Part shown: positions 1 through 9,873 of the stretch, piece after piece
Position numbering within the stretch: position 1 is the stretch's first letter
How the letters are laid out: every line of letters begins with the position of its first letter
Source: an uncultured Eubacteriales bacterium
Lineage (GTDB): Bacteria; Bacillota; Clostridia; Lachnospirales; Lachnospiraceae
Reading direction: 5' to 3'
Length of the DNA stretch: 64,000 bases
NCBI GenBank assembly: GCA_900539455.1
Contig: UQCD01000003.1
Coordinates: 72,529-136,528 of the forward strand
Notes under the pieces: model-generated
The model's database searches: none
Told to the model about the DNA's origin: nothing
Seen by the model: only the letters and a program-made list of their open reading frames with translations
Translations under genes and position numbers: made by a program

Positions 1-40
1 ATATCCCTATTGGTTAAAAATATTTTTGATAATACTGTAA

Positions 41-1993
41 TCAATCAAATTCCTCCAATTCCTTTGTGACAGTCTCCCATTGCTCCATATATTCCATAAG
101 AGTTTCTTCCAGACTATCAATGTTTGACTGTATAGTTGATAGTTTAGTATATGCTGAGGCATATTCAGGATTGACTAATTCTGCCTTTTCTTTTTCTATA
201 TCTTCTTCTACCTTAGATATATTTTCCTCTAGCTTTGCAAGCTTTCTTTGAAGCTTTGATTTTTCTTTTCCAGGATTATCATAATTTTTTGCAGCCTTAG
301 GCTTTTCCTCTGCCTTAGCAGATGCAAAAGAAAATGGTGTTTTTCCATTCATTTCCTTAGAATTTTTAGGAAGCTCCATTTCCTCTTGCAATGCTTTTTG
401 TGCTACATAATCCTCATAGCCAAACTCGTAAAATTTTGTATATCCATTTTCAAAAACAAGCAGCTTATTTGAAATCTCTTTAATAAAATATCTATCGTGA
501 GATACAAATAAAATTGTACCCTCATAGGCCTTAAGCATTTTTTCAAGGGTTTCCTTACCTACAATATCCATATGGTTTGTAGGCTCATCCAAAATAAGGA
601 AGTTTGGTCTTTTCTTTAAAAGCTTACATAGTGCCAAACGCACCTTTTCACCACCTGAGAGCATTGATACTTTTTTAAATACATCATCACCAGAAAACAA
701 AAATGCTCCTAAATCATTTCGTATTTCTGTTTCTGTAAGAGTGGGAAATTGATCCCAGTAATCGTCAATAACCTGTTTTTCACTGGTATAGGATGCCATT
801 TGCTGATGAAAATATCCTATATCGACTCTAAGGCCTGTATGGTACTCTCCACCGAGAGCTGGAATTTCTCCTACTATGGTTTTCAAAAAGGTAGATTTTC
901 CTAAACCATTTCCACCTATAATGCCGATTTTATCTCCTCTTGACGCAATAAAATCAACTGTAGATAATACCTTATCATAGCCTACCTGAAGCTTAGAAAC
1001 ATTAAGCACTTCTTTTCCTGTTGTTTCTAATGGGGTAATATTGGCATGAAAGGTTTTATTGTCGTATTTGTCTGGCGCATCAATTATATCCATATGTTCT
1101 ATAGCCTTTAGCTTTGATTTAGCCATAGAAACCTTTGTAGGCTTTCCCATAAAACGCTCAGCCACACCTTTAAGTCTGGCTATTTCCTTTTGCTGAAGCT
1201 CATAATCCTTTCTTTGCTTTTCGTGGATTTCAGCTTTTCTTTCAATGAATTTTGAATAGTTTCCAACATATCTGCTGGTTTTTCCATATTCAATTTCATA
1301 TACCACATCTACCACATTGTCTAAGAACATTCTATCGTGGGATACTACCACAACAGCTCTATTATAATTTTTAAGATAATTCTCCAGCCATTCCACTGTT
1401 TCAATATCCAAATGGTTTGTTGGCTCGTCAAGCAATAATATGTCTGGTCTACTCAACAACATTCTAATAAAGGCAATTCTTGTCTGCTGTCCACCAGAAA
1501 ACTCACATATTGGCTTTTTCTTGTCTTCCTCAGTAAATCCGAATTTTCTGACCATTACTTCAAATTCTTTTTCATAGTAATATCCACCAGCCATTCTAAA
1601 TTCTTCTTCAAAGGCTGCGTAGCTTTTTATATTAACCTCTGTCGGGTCATCATTCATTCTTGATAATCGTCTATCTAATTCCTGCTTCATTTTAACCATT
1701 GGCTCAAATACTTTTCTAATTTCACTTTCCATAGAAATAGTATCATCCTCAAAGGTCATCTGTTTTAAATAGCCTATAGCTGGATTTCCGGACTTGGCAA
1801 TAAACACATCCTCATCGCTATCTCTTTTTTCTAAATCCACTTCCCCTGCAATAAGCTTTAAAAGTGTAGTTTTGCCACAGCCATTGCGTCCCACTACTGC
1901 TATTTTTTCAGTATCTCTTATTTCAAAATTAACATTTTCCAAAATAGTGTCACCGCCAAGCACAACGGCACCATTATTTATTTTGTATAACAC
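41..1993 (-). CDS. ABC-F family ATPase (translation factor or ribosome protection type)
   Basis: This 650-residue protein has two ABC ATPase domains in one chain and no membrane segments, the layout of the ABC-F family, which acts on the ribosome rather than in transport. The first P-loop GRNGCGKTT is at residues 35-43, signature SGGQQTR near 167, and Walker B LLLDEPTNHLD near 187. The second P-loop GGNGLGKS is near 360, followed by LSGGEKVRL and LILDEPTNHMD. A charged inter-domain linker lies at about 250-315 and a lysine/glutamate-rich coiled coil at the C-terminus (about 585-645), as in YdiF/Uup-like members. The start codon is GTG with a purine-rich ribosome site. It lies 43 bp downstream of a small membrane-protein gene on the same strand. 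Which substrate or antibiotic it responds to cannot be told; a housekeeping role is as likely as resistance. Confidence 0.9.
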   Translation of the reverse strand: MLYKINNGAVVLGGDTILENVNFEIRDTEKIAVVGRNGCGKTTLLKLIAGEVDLEKRDSDEDVFIAKSGNPAIGYLKQMTFEDDTISMESEIRKVFEPMVKMKQELDRRLSRMNDDPTEVNIKSYAAFEEEFRMAGGYYYEKEFEVMVRKFGFTEEDKKKPICEFSGGQQTRIAFIRMLLSRPDILLLDEPTNHLDIETVEWLENYLKNYNRAVVVVSHDRMFLDNVVDVVYEIEYGKTSRYVGNYSKFIERKAEIHEKQRKDYELQQKEIARLKGVAERFMGKPTKVSMAKSKLKAIEHMDIIDAPDKYDNKTFHANITPLETTGKEVLNVSKLQVGYDKVLSTVDFIASRGDKIGIIGGNGLGKSTFLKTIVGEIPALGGEYHTGLRVDIGYFHQQMASYTSEKQVIDDYWDQFPTLTETEIRNDLGAFLFSGDDVFKKVSMLSGGEKVRLALCKLLKKRPNFLILDEPTNHMDIVGKETLEKMLKAYEGTILFVSHDRYFIKEISNKLLVFENGYTKFYEFGYEDYVAQKALQEEMELPKNSKEMNGKTPFSFASAKAEEKPKAAKNYDNPGKEKSKLQRKLAKLEENISKVEEDIEKEKAELVNPEYASAYTKLSTIQSNIDSLEETLMEYMEQWETVTKELEEFD

Positions 1994-2036
1994 TCTTTAT
2001 TCCTACCTTTGTTTTAATTGTTCATATATAACTTAA

Positions 2037-2516
2037 TTATTTTTTGTCTGTAACATCAAAAATACTTGCTGTACTTTTATTTTGCTCTAATGCCTTAGCA
2101 GAGCCACCAAAATTATATGAAGCGCTTAATCTTTTTTCCTCATTATTTGAATCACGAAGCATAATAATACCTGCTGTAAGATTAAATACTGCAAAAATAG
2201 TAATAGTTCCTGTGAATAAAAGGAAAGTACAGTTAAGACCTGCTATAGAAAAGCAGGCATAATACATAGCCTGTTTTTTTGCTCTTATAGCATATACTGC
2301 TGCAACAATACCAAGTATTAATACTACAAGCTGAAATATCATATATATATTATAGAGAGCATTATTTTTTGTAATATTTGTAAGGCTTATAACATTTAAG
2401 TTATTTAAAGCATTTAGTAATATAAGCATTAATGCTGTCACACCGTGTAATATATTAAATATACCGGCTGGCTTTAAAAGTCTAAATTTATCGTTTTTTG
2501 TATTTTTTACTATCAT
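2037..2516 (-). CDS. Small four-helix membrane protein of unknown function
   Basis: This 159-residue protein has four hydrophobic stretches (roughly residues 20-40, 60-82, 86-105 and 108-130), with a basic N-terminus and a polar Ser/Asn/Lys-rich tail. No catalytic motif is visible and I do not recognise a named family. The ATG is preceded by AAAGGAA at suitable spacing. It is followed after 43 bp by the ABC-F gene in the same direction, so the two may be co-transcribed. Confidence 0.65.
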   Translation of the reverse strand: MIVKNTKNDKFRLLKPAGIFNILHGVTALMLILLNALNNLNVISLTNITKNNALYNIYMIFQLVVLILGIVAAVYAIRAKKQAMYYACFSIAGLNCTFLLFTGTITIFAVFNLTAGIIMLRDSNNEEKRLSASYNFGGSAKALEQNKSTASIFDVTDKK

Positions 2517-2611
2517 TTCAATTCCTTTCTTCTAAAAAACATATATATTTCAAATTATATCAAATGGATATTTGTTTTTCAATTAAGATTTTATTAAAGA
2601 AAATTCGACGC

Positions 2612-2660
2612 AAAAAAAGCTGCCTCCTAACTTATGAAATGTTAGGGTGCAGCCTTTTTT
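2612..2660 (-). terminator. Intrinsic terminator downstream of rho
   Basis: Read on the minus strand this is a GC-rich stem (GGCTGC paired with GCAGC, extended by CTAAC/GTTAG) followed by seven T. It lies just after the rho stop codon. The plus-strand copy also ends in a T run, so it could work in both directions. Confidence 0.85.
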
Positions 2661-2671
2661 ATTGGTTTATT

Positions 2672-4291
2672 TTACAGTCTGACCTTCTTTATCATCTGAC
2701 AGAATTCCTGATTGTTCTTTGTCTTAGCAAATACATCTATAATCTTTTCTACAGTATCCTCTGGTTTCTGGCTGTTTGTTGCCTTACGAATAGTGTCAAC
2801 TGCTTCTCTTTCTTCCTCGCTAAGTAATAAGTCATCTCTTCTTGTACCTGACTTTAATATATCAATAGCAGGGAATACTCTCTTTTCAGATAACTTTCTA
2901 TCTAAAACAAGCTCCATATTACCGGTTCCCTTAAATTCCTCAAAGATAACATCGTCCATTCTGCTGCCTGTTTCAACAAGTGCTGTTGCAAGGATTGTAA
3001 GACTTCCACCCTCTCTCATATTTCTTGCTGCACCAAAGAATTTCTTTGGCATATGAAGTGCAGCAGGGTCAAGACCACCTGATAATGTTCTACCACTAGC
3101 TGGTATAACAATATTGTAAGCTCTTGCAAGTCTTGTAATACTATCCAAAAGAATAGTAACATCTTTTCCATGCTCCACTAATCTCTTGGCACGCTCAATT
3201 ACCATTTCCGAAACTCTCTTGTGATGCTCTGGTAATTCATCAAAGGTTGAATAAATAACCTCAACATTTTTGCCTTCAATAGCTTCCTTTATGTCTGTAA
3301 CCTCTTCTGGTCTTTCATCAATAAGGAGTATAATAAGGTGCATATCTGGATTGTTTATTGTAATAGACTTTGCTACCTCTTTAAGAAGCGTTGTCTTACC
3401 TGCCTTTGGAGGTGATACAATCATACCTCTCTGACCCTTTCCAATAGGAGAAATAATATCTACTATTCTCATAGCCATATTATGTTTTTCTGTTTCTAAA
3501 ACAAGTCTTTCATTTGGGAATATTGGTGTAAGCTCTTCAAAATTCTTTCTTGTCATAGCTTTTTCAAGAGGAATTCCGTTTACCTCATTGATATATAATA
3601 ATGCACCAAATTTTTCTGTAGGGAGCTTAATTTTAACCTTTCCTAAAATAATATCTCCTGTCTTTAATCCAAACTTCTTTATCTGGATAGGAGATACATA
3701 TACATCATTATCCCCTGGCATATAGTTTTCGCATCTGATAAAACCAAAGCCATCCGGCATAATCTCTAATATACCATTAGCTACAATACCACTATCCAAG
3801 CTCATATCTATAGGCTCTTCTAATGCCTGCTTTCTAAGTGTTTCTAATCTTTGCTGTGGTGTCATATACTGCTGCGCTGACAGATCTGCTGTAGCTGCTG
3901 TGTTTTTTGCTGCCTCACCTGCTGTTGAATATTTTGCTCTTGCACTATTGTCAACAGTCTGCTTTTCTATTGTTCTGTGCTGATTTGGGTTTCCACCAGC
4001 AGTATTTGTTGTTCTGGTTAAATTACCAGGCTTCTTTGATACATCTGTTCTTTGCTTTAAGCTGTTTTGGTCTGTTCTTCTTTGTGGTGCAGCACTTCTG
4101 TATTCTGTACTCTGCTTTTGCTCTGTAATTTTTTCTGCACCTACTGTTTGTCCCTTTTCCTTATTGGCTACTGCGTCTAATATTCTGTCGATAAGTGTAG
4201 CCTTACGCATAGTTGTAGTTCCCTTAATTCCATTCACTTTCGCAACTTCACGCAATTCAGACATTGGTAATGTTTCAAGTTTAGCTCTCAT
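2672..4291 (-). CDS. rho: Transcription termination factor Rho
   Basis: Rho is the hexameric RNA-dependent ATPase that ends transcription of untranslated RNA. The order of domains is a SAP-like Rho N domain (residues 1-42), a polar Gln/Asn/Thr-rich insertion (about 45-145), a cold-shock-type RNA-binding domain with PDGFGFIR near 179-186, and the RecA-like motor with Walker A PPKAGKTT near 294-301 and the Q-loop/secondary channel region SPIGKGQRG. The length, 539 residues, exceeds the roughly 420 of E. coli Rho because of the insertion, as is common in Clostridia and Actinobacteria. The ATG has GAGGAAAGGATC upstream. It is transcribed alone, away from the malic enzyme gene. Confidence 0.97.
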   Translation of the reverse strand: MRAKLETLPMSELREVAKVNGIKGTTTMRKATLIDRILDAVANKEKGQTVGAEKITEQKQSTEYRSAAPQRRTDQNSLKQRTDVSKKPGNLTRTTNTAGGNPNQHRTIEKQTVDNSARAKYSTAGEAAKNTAATADLSAQQYMTPQQRLETLRKQALEEPIDMSLDSGIVANGILEIMPDGFGFIRCENYMPGDNDVYVSPIQIKKFGLKTGDIILGKVKIKLPTEKFGALLYINEVNGIPLEKAMTRKNFEELTPIFPNERLVLETEKHNMAMRIVDIISPIGKGQRGMIVSPPKAGKTTLLKEVAKSITINNPDMHLIILLIDERPEEVTDIKEAIEGKNVEVIYSTFDELPEHHKRVSEMVIERAKRLVEHGKDVTILLDSITRLARAYNIVIPASGRTLSGGLDPAALHMPKKFFGAARNMREGGSLTILATALVETGSRMDDVIFEEFKGTGNMELVLDRKLSEKRVFPAIDILKSGTRRDDLLLSEEEREAVDTIRKATNSQKPEDTVEKIIDVFAKTKNNQEFCQMIKKVRL

Positions 4292-4373
4292 AATGATGAT
4301 CCTTTCCTCAAATTAAAATTATGTATTATGGGATTTTTGTTGAAATAACTACGGACTGTATGATTTCAATACC

Positions 4374-4413
4374 CCCTAACTCTATCTCGTTAGGGAATGC
4401 AAATTTTATTATA
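4374..4413 (-). promoter_or_regulatory. rho promoter -10 box and 5'-end hairpin
   Basis: On the minus strand a TATAAT lies at 4413-4408; no good -35 is visible. A start near 4401 would place a 7-bp stem CCCTAAC/GTTAGGG (4374-4395) at the extreme 5' end of the rho mRNA. The same stem core occurs in the rho terminator. A role in mRNA stability or autoregulation is inference. Confidence 0.45.
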
Positions 4414-4529
4414 CACCATATTCTTTCAAATTGGTAGTGTTATTTTTCTAATATTGTGATAAAATATATCTTAATTGCGTTTATGTCCCATAAATTGACA
4501 TATAAAACTTTTTTGAAAGGATATTCATT

Positions 4530-5708
4530 ATGACAAACGGTGAAAAAGCTCTAAAGCTCCACGAAGAATGGTGTGGAAAAATAAACACGGATGCAAAATG
4601 CTCTATTAAATCAAGAGAAGATTTAGCTCTTGCTTACACTCCTGGTGTTGCAGAGCCTTGTAAGGAAATCAGTAAAGACCCAGAGGATGCTTACAAATAT
4701 ACTATCAAAGCAAATACTGTTGCTGTAGTTTCAGACGGTTCAGCGGTTTTAGGCTTAGGAAATATCGGTGCCTTGGCAGCTATGCCTGTTATGGAAGGAA
4801 AATCCGTATTATTCAAGGAGTTTGGTGGTGTTAATGCCTTCCCAATTTGTCTTGATACACAGGATACAGAGGAAATTATCAAAACAGTTGTAAATATTGC
4901 CCCTGCCTTTGGTGGTATTAATCTTGAGGACATTTCAGCTCCTAGATGCTTTGAAATCGAAAAAAGACTTAATGAATTATTAGACATTCCTGTTTTTCAT
5001 GATGACCAGCATGGTACTGCTATTGTTGTTTTAGCCGGTATTATAAATGGTCTTCGTATTACAAAGAAAAGCAAAGAGGACTGCAAAGTTGTTGTAAACG
5101 GTGCCGGCTCTGCTGGTATTGCTATTACAAAGCTTTTACTTACATATGGTTTCAAAAATATTACAATATGTGACAGATATGGTATTGTAAGCCAGTCATC
5201 AAAAAATCTTAACTGGATGCAAAAGGAAATGGCTAAGGTTACAAACCTTGAAAATAAAACAGGTCTTTTAGCTGATGCTCTTAAGGGGGCTGATGTATTT
5301 GTTGGTGTTTCAGCTCCAAATATTGTTACAGCAGAAATGGTTAAGACTATGAATAAGGATTCAATTATTTTTGCAATGGCAAACCCTGTACCTGAAATTA
5401 TGCCAGATATTGCAAAGGCTGCTGGTGCAAGAATAGTTGGAACAGGTCGTTCAGACTTCCCAAATCAGGTTAATAATGTTATTGCCTTTCCTGGTATTTT
5501 CAAGGGTGCTCTTCGTGGTCGTGCCTCAATTATTACAGAGGAAATGAAATTAGCCGCTGCTAATGCTATTGCATATCTTGTTCCAGATGAACAGTTAAAT
5601 GACGAATTTATCTTACCTGAAGCCTTCGACCCACAGGTTGCAGATGTAGTTGCAAAGGCTGTTATGGATAATATTAAGCCAGAAAACACCAACAAAAAAT
5701 CAAACTGA
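4530..5708 (+). CDS. NAD(P)-dependent malic enzyme
   Basis: The enzyme converts malate to pyruvate and CO2 with reduction of NAD(P). The 392-residue length fits the short bacterial malic enzyme without the phosphotransacetylase-like C-terminal domain. Visible motifs are YTPGVAEPC with the catalytic tyrosine near residue 37, the catalytic lysine region GKSVLFKEFGG, the metal site HDDQHGTA, and the nucleotide-binding GAGSAGIA. The ATG at 4530 follows TTTGAAAGG. It is probably monocistronic or the first gene of a short run with the radical SAM gene 46 bp downstream. NAD versus NADP preference cannot be decided by eye. Confidence 0.93.
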   Translation: MTNGEKALKLHEEWCGKINTDAKCSIKSREDLALAYTPGVAEPCKEISKDPEDAYKYTIKANTVAVVSDGSAVLGLGNIGALAAMPVMEGKSVLFKEFGGVNAFPICLDTQDTEEIIKTVVNIAPAFGGINLEDISAPRCFEIEKRLNELLDIPVFHDDQHGTAIVVLAGIINGLRITKKSKEDCKVVVNGAGSAGIAITKLLLTYGFKNITICDRYGIVSQSSKNLNWMQKEMAKVTNLENKTGLLADALKGADVFVGVSAPNIVTAEMVKTMNKDSIIFAMANPVPEIMPDIAKAAGARIVGTGRSDFPNQVNNVIAFPGIFKGALRGRASIITEEMKLAAANAIAYLVPDEQLNDEFILPEAFDPQVADVVAKAVMDNIKPENTNKKSN

Positions 5709-5754
5709 TTATTGACAAGCCAACAATTAAAACCTATTAAAACGACATATTGTT

Positions 5755-6657
5755 ATGTATATAAATAATGTTAATGACTATTTTAAAGGGCTGTTCGGAG
5801 ATAAGGTCTACAAAATTTCATTGAATGCAGGCTTAACCTGCCCAAACAGAGATGGAAAAATAGGTACCAGAGGCTGCATTTTTTGCAGTGAGGGCGGTTC
5901 TGGTGATTTTGCACCACCGCCTAGCCTTTCTATTACAGCGCAAATTGAAAAAGGCAAAGCTTTAGTGGCTAATAAAATTAAAACCAATAAATATATTGCA
6001 TATTTTCAAGCCTATACAAATACCTATGGCAGCATTGATTATTTAAGGAAAATATACTATGAGGCTATTAATCACCCTGATATAGTCGCTGTTTCCATTG
6101 CTACCAGACCTGATTGTATAGACCCGCCTATTGCTGCACTTCTTAAAGAATTAAATCAAATCAAGCCAGTTTTTGTTGAACTGGGTTTACAAACCAGCAA
6201 TGAAACTTCTGCTGTTTTTATCAGGAGAGGCTATACAAATGAAATTTTTGAAATCGCTGTTTCCCTTTTAAACGGTCTATCAATAATTGCTCATATTATA
6301 ATAGGACTTCCTTATGAAGCTCCAACAGATATTTTAAACACTATTAAGTATATAAATGCTTTTCCTATTCACGGAGTAAAGCTTCAATTACTTCACATAC
6401 TAAAGAATACAGACCTTTATACCCATTATTTACAAGCTCCCTTCCACATTCTTAGCCTTGAGGAATATGGAGATTTGTTGATTATGTGCATAAATAATCT
6501 CCGTCCAGATATTGTAATTCACAGGCTTACAGGAGATGGTCCAAAAAAGCTATTAGTTGAGCCAGCCTTTAGTTCCAACAAAAAGCTAGTTCTTAACTAT
6601 ATTAATAATAGATTACGAAATGAAAATGTTATACAAGGCTCTTTATACAACCAATAA
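5755..6657 (+). CDS. YhcC-type radical SAM protein (TIGR01212-like)
   Basis: The 300-residue protein carries the [4Fe-4S] ligands C29, C41 and C44 in the segment GLTCPNRDGK...GCIFC. This is the C-x11-C-x2-C spacing of the YhcC/TIGR01212 family rather than the usual Cx3Cx2C. The following ARPDCIDPP-like segment (TRPDCID) and the IIGLPYE motif also fit. The biochemical reaction of this family is not firmly established; tRNA or cofactor chemistry has been proposed. It starts 46 bp after the malic enzyme and is followed 12 bp later by the DUF4364 gene, suggesting one transcript ending at the hairpin near 7262. Confidence 0.88.
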   Translation: MYINNVNDYFKGLFGDKVYKISLNAGLTCPNRDGKIGTRGCIFCSEGGSGDFAPPPSLSITAQIEKGKALVANKIKTNKYIAYFQAYTNTYGSIDYLRKIYYEAINHPDIVAVSIATRPDCIDPPIAALLKELNQIKPVFVELGLQTSNETSAVFIRRGYTNEIFEIAVSLLNGLSIIAHIIIGLPYEAPTDILNTIKYINAFPIHGVKLQLLHILKNTDLYTHYLQAPFHILSLEEYGDLLIMCINNLRPDIVIHRLTGDGPKKLLVEPAFSSNKKLVLNYINNRLRNENVIQGSLYNQ

Positions 6658-6669
6658 ACGGAGGATACT

Positions 6670-7194
6670 ATGGCTCTCGAGCAAATAACACTGTACAAAT
6701 TTATGACTCTTTATATGCTAAACAAGGTAAATTTTCCTTTGACTAACAACCAGATTTCCCGATTTTTTCTAGACAAGGAATATACTACTTACTTTGTTTT
6801 CCAGCAGTTTTTATCAGAGCTTCTTGAAGTAAAGCTTATTTCTTCTGAAACTATTAGAAATACCTCTTACTACAAGATTACTGATGACGGCAGAGAAACC
6901 ATAGAAATGTTTAAAAACAAAATTCCTATTGCAATTATTGATGATATGGACATTTTCCTTATTGAAAATAAGTATGAGCTTAGAAATGAAGTAGGTGTTA
7001 TTTGTGATTATTACAAATCTACGAATCAGGATTTTATTGTTAACTGTAAAATCAACGAAGGTACTTCTACTCTTATTGATATGAATTTGTCAGTTCCTTC
7101 CGAGGATGTTGCAGAAATGATGTGTAATAACTGGAAAGAGGCTAGTGAGGAAATTTATAGAAATATAATGAAACGATTGATGAAGGAGGTTTAA
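6670..7194 (+). CDS. DUF4364 family protein
   Basis: This 174-residue protein begins with a helix-rich segment that reads like a winged-helix domain (residues about 10-75), followed by an alpha/beta half. The overall sequence matches what I know as DUF4364, found across Clostridia near housekeeping genes and without an assigned role. A DNA-binding function is inferred only from the winged-helix appearance. The ATG is preceded by ACGGAGGATACT, a strong ribosome site, and it follows the radical SAM gene by 12 bp. Confidence 0.75.
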   Translation: MALEQITLYKFMTLYMLNKVNFPLTNNQISRFFLDKEYTTYFVFQQFLSELLEVKLISSETIRNTSYYKITDDGRETIEMFKNKIPIAIIDDMDIFLIENKYELRNEVGVICDYYKSTNQDFIVNCKINEGTSTLIDMNLSVPSEDVAEMMCNNWKEASEEIYRNIMKRLMKEV

Positions 7195-7261
7195 GGTAGC
7201 CTTTAGCTATATTTACATTATATAAGAAATATAAAAAGATTTTTCATATAGATTAACACAA

Positions 7262-7308
7262 ACAAGCCAAACAATGCTTACACATTATCTGGCTTGTATT
7301 ATTTCTTT
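7262..7308 (+). terminator. Intrinsic terminator after the DUF4364 gene
   Basis: ACAAGCCA (7262-7269) pairs with TGGCTTGT (7290-7297), followed by ATTATTTCTTTT. It separates this plus-strand unit from the convergent engB-clpX-clpP-tig unit. Confidence 0.7.
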
Positions 7309-7367
7309 TAAATCAATTATCGCTTATATACTCATACACTCTGTTTAAAATTAAAAATCCAACTGTC

Positions 7368-7955
7368 CTATTCGGCAACAATAGAGTCTATAAGCTCCCA
7401 AATTTCATCCCGTCCCTGCTTAGTTTGTGATGAAAATGGAATAACCACTGTCTGTGGCTTTACATTAAGACCTGTTTTTATCATTTTAATATGCTTTTGC
7501 ACCTGACTTCGATTAATCTTGTCTAGCTTTGTGGCAATAATAATTGGGTCATACCCATTGTATACTATCCACTCGTACATATCTTTATCATTTTTTGATG
7601 GCTCATGCCTAATATCAATTAATAAAAAAACTGCTCTTAATTGCTTAGAGGTTGTAAGATAATTTTCTATCATCTTACCCCACTTTGCCTGAGTTTCTTT
7701 GGAAACCTTTGCAAATCCATACCCAGGTAAATCTACACAATACATTGCATCATTTATATTATAAAAATTGATGGTCTGTGTCTTACCTGGCTCTGATGAA
7801 ATTCTGGCAAATGACTTTCTGTTCATAAGTGCATTTATAAGAGAGGACTTTCCAACATTGGACTTTCCTGCAAATGCAACCTCTGGCTTGTCATTTTCTG
7901 GTAATTTACTGGTAATACCACATACAGTTTCTAATTGTAAACTTTTTATAACCAT
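7368..7955 (-). CDS. engB: Ribosome biogenesis GTPase EngB/YsxC
   Basis: EngB (YsxC/YihA) is an essential GTPase in late assembly of the large ribosomal subunit. The 195-residue length is typical. G1 is GKSNVGKSS at residues 30-38, the G2 threonine lies in EPGKTQTINF, G3 is DLPGYG near 75, and G4 is TKLDK near 142. It follows clpX by 7 bp, giving the tig-clpP-clpX-engB order common in Firmicutes, here without a lon gene between clpX and engB. Confidence 0.96.
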   Translation of the reverse strand: MVIKSLQLETVCGITSKLPENDKPEVAFAGKSNVGKSSLINALMNRKSFARISSEPGKTQTINFYNINDAMYCVDLPGYGFAKVSKETQAKWGKMIENYLTTSKQLRAVFLLIDIRHEPSKNDKDMYEWIVYNGYDPIIIATKLDKINRSQVQKHIKMIKTGLNVKPQTVVIPFSSQTKQGRDEIWELIDSIVAE

Positions 7956-7962
7956 ATTTCAC

Positions 7963-9222
7963 CTAACTTGCTTTATATATAATCTTTGGCTTTTCCTTTT
8001 TTTCAACAGCCTCTTTTGTGATTATACATTTTTCAACATTATCTTCAGATGGAACCTCATACATAACATCCATCATACAATCTTCCATAATAGAGCGCAG
8101 GCCTCTTGCACCTGTTTTTCTCTTGAAGGATAATTCTGCAATAGCATTAATCGCTTCCTCTGTAAACTCTAAATCTACATTGTCAAACTCTAAAAGCTTC
8201 TGATACTGCTTAATTATAGCATTTTTTGGTTCCTTTAATATACGAATAAGATCCTCTTTTTCTAGCTTATCAAGTGTAACTGTGACAGGTACACGACCGA
8301 TAAATTCTGGAATAAGTCCGAACTTTACAAGATCCTGAGGCATTACCTGACCAAATAGCTCAGTTGTCTCATCACTTCTGTCTAATGCTATGTCTGCATT
8401 AAAACCAATAGACTTTTTGTCTATTCTGGTTTCAATGATTTTTTCTAATCCATCAAATGCACCGCCACAAATAAAGAGAATATTTGTAGTATCAATAGGA
8501 ATCAATTCCTGATGTGGATGCTTTCTTCCACCTTGCGGAGGAACATTGGCAACAGTACCCTCTAATATCTTTAAAAGAGCCTGCTGAACACCTTCACCAG
8601 AAACATCTCTGGTTATGGAAACATTTTCTGATTTCTTTGTTATTTTGTCTATTTCATCAACATAGATAATACCATACTGTGCCTTCTCTACATCATAATC
8701 AGCAGCCTGAATAAGCTTTAACAAAATGTTTTCAACATCCTCGCCTACATATCCAGCCTCTGTTAATGCTGTAGCATCAGCAATAGCAAATGGAACATTG
8801 AGCAGCTTTGCTAATGTCTGTGCTAAATATGTTTTACCTGAGCCTGTAGGTCCAAGCATTAAAATATTACTTTTTTGAAGTTCAACATCTAAATTCTTGC
8901 CTGATGTTACTCTCTTATAGTGATTGTATACAGCAACAGATAAAACTTTCTTTGCTGCGTCCTGACCTATAACATACTGATCTAAAAATTCCTTGATTTC
9001 CTTTGGCTTCATTAAATTGATTTCAAGCTCAGTTGTTTCAAGCTTTTCATCCATTTCCTCGTCCAATATCTCAGAACAAATATCTATACATTCATCACAT
9101 ATAAATACATCCTTTGGTCCGGCAATAAGCTTTCTCACCATATCTTCTGTTTTACCACAAAAAGAACAGCACAGCTTTTTAACACCATTATTGTTATCTT
9201 TTCCTGCCAAAATTCCATTCAC
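7963..9222 (-). CDS. clpX: ATP-dependent unfoldase ClpX
   Basis: ClpX is the hexameric AAA+ unfoldase that feeds ClpP. The N-terminal zinc-binding domain uses C19/C22 (CSFC) and C42/C45 (CDEC). Walker A GPTGSGKT lies near residue 128 and Walker [11 protein letters not shown] near 190. The pore-loop GYVGED and the ClpP-docking-type IGF segment (KSIGFNAD) are present. At 419 residues it is full length. It sits 21 bp downstream of clpP. Confidence 0.98.
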   Translation of the reverse strand: MNGILAGKDNNNGVKKLCCSFCGKTEDMVRKLIAGPKDVFICDECIDICSEILDEEMDEKLETTELEINLMKPKEIKEFLDQYVIGQDAAKKVLSVAVYNHYKRVTSGKNLDVELQKSNILMLGPTGSGKTYLAQTLAKLLNVPFAIADATALTEAGYVGEDVENILLKLIQAADYDVEKAQYGIIYVDEIDKITKKSENVSITRDVSGEGVQQALLKILEGTVANVPPQGGRKHPHQELIPIDTTNILFICGGAFDGLEKIIETRIDKKSIGFNADIALDRSDETTELFGQVMPQDLVKFGLIPEFIGRVPVTVTLDKLEKEDLIRILKEPKNAIIKQYQKLLEFDNVDLEFTEEAINAIAELSFKRKTGARGLRSIMEDCMMDVMYEVPSEDNVEKCIITKEAVEKKEKPKIIYKAS

Positions 9223-9243
9223 CTCGATTCTGCTGCTTTTTTA

Positions 9244-9843
9244 TTACTTTGTTACATTTTCCATTCTGTTTGTAACAATATAATCAATTAAACCATATTC
9301 CTTTGCCTCTTCTGCTGTCATATAGTTATCTCTTTCTGTATCTCTTTCAATAACCTCAAGAGGCTTTCCTGTATTTGCAGCAAGGATTTCGTTTAACTTT
9401 TTCTTTGTCTTTAAAATATGTTCAGCCGCAATCTGAATTTCTGTAGCCTGACCCTTTGCGCCGCCAAGTGGCTGATGAATCATTATCTCAGCATTTGGAA
9501 GTGCAAGTCTTTTTCCCTTTGTACCACCTGACAAAAGGAAGGCACCCATTGATGCAGCCATACCCATACACATAGTAGATACATCACATTTTATATAATT
9601 CATTGTATCATAAATAGCCATACCTGCTGTAACTGAGCCACCTGGACTATTTATATATAAATGAATATCCTTATTTGGATCTTCAGACTCAAGGAAAAGT
9701 AACTGAGCAACAACTAAGCTAGCTGTTGTTTCATTAACCTCTTCACCGAGGAAAATAATTCTTTCCTTTAAAAGTCTTGAATAAATATCATAACTTCTTT
9801 CACCCCTGCTGGTCTGTTCAATGACATATGGCACTAAACTCAT
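9244..9843 (-). CDS. clpP: ATP-dependent Clp protease proteolytic subunit ClpP
   Basis: ClpP is the barrel-shaped serine protease partner of ClpX. The 199-residue protein has the full catalytic triad: S98 in MGMAASMG, H123 in MIHQPLGG, and D172 in the ERDTERDN segment. The N-terminal [11 protein letters not shown] is typical of mature ClpP. It lies between tig (30 bp upstream) and clpX. Confidence 0.98.
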   Translation of the reverse strand: MSLVPYVIEQTSRGERSYDIYSRLLKERIIFLGEEVNETTASLVVAQLLFLESEDPNKDIHLYINSPGGSVTAGMAIYDTMNYIKCDVSTMCMGMAASMGAFLLSGGTKGKRLALPNAEIMIHQPLGGAKGQATEIQIAAEHILKTKKKLNEILAANTGKPLEVIERDTERDNYMTAEEAKEYGLIDYIVTNRMENVTK

Positions 9844-9873
9844 AGATATACCTTCTTTCTTATATGAATTTCA

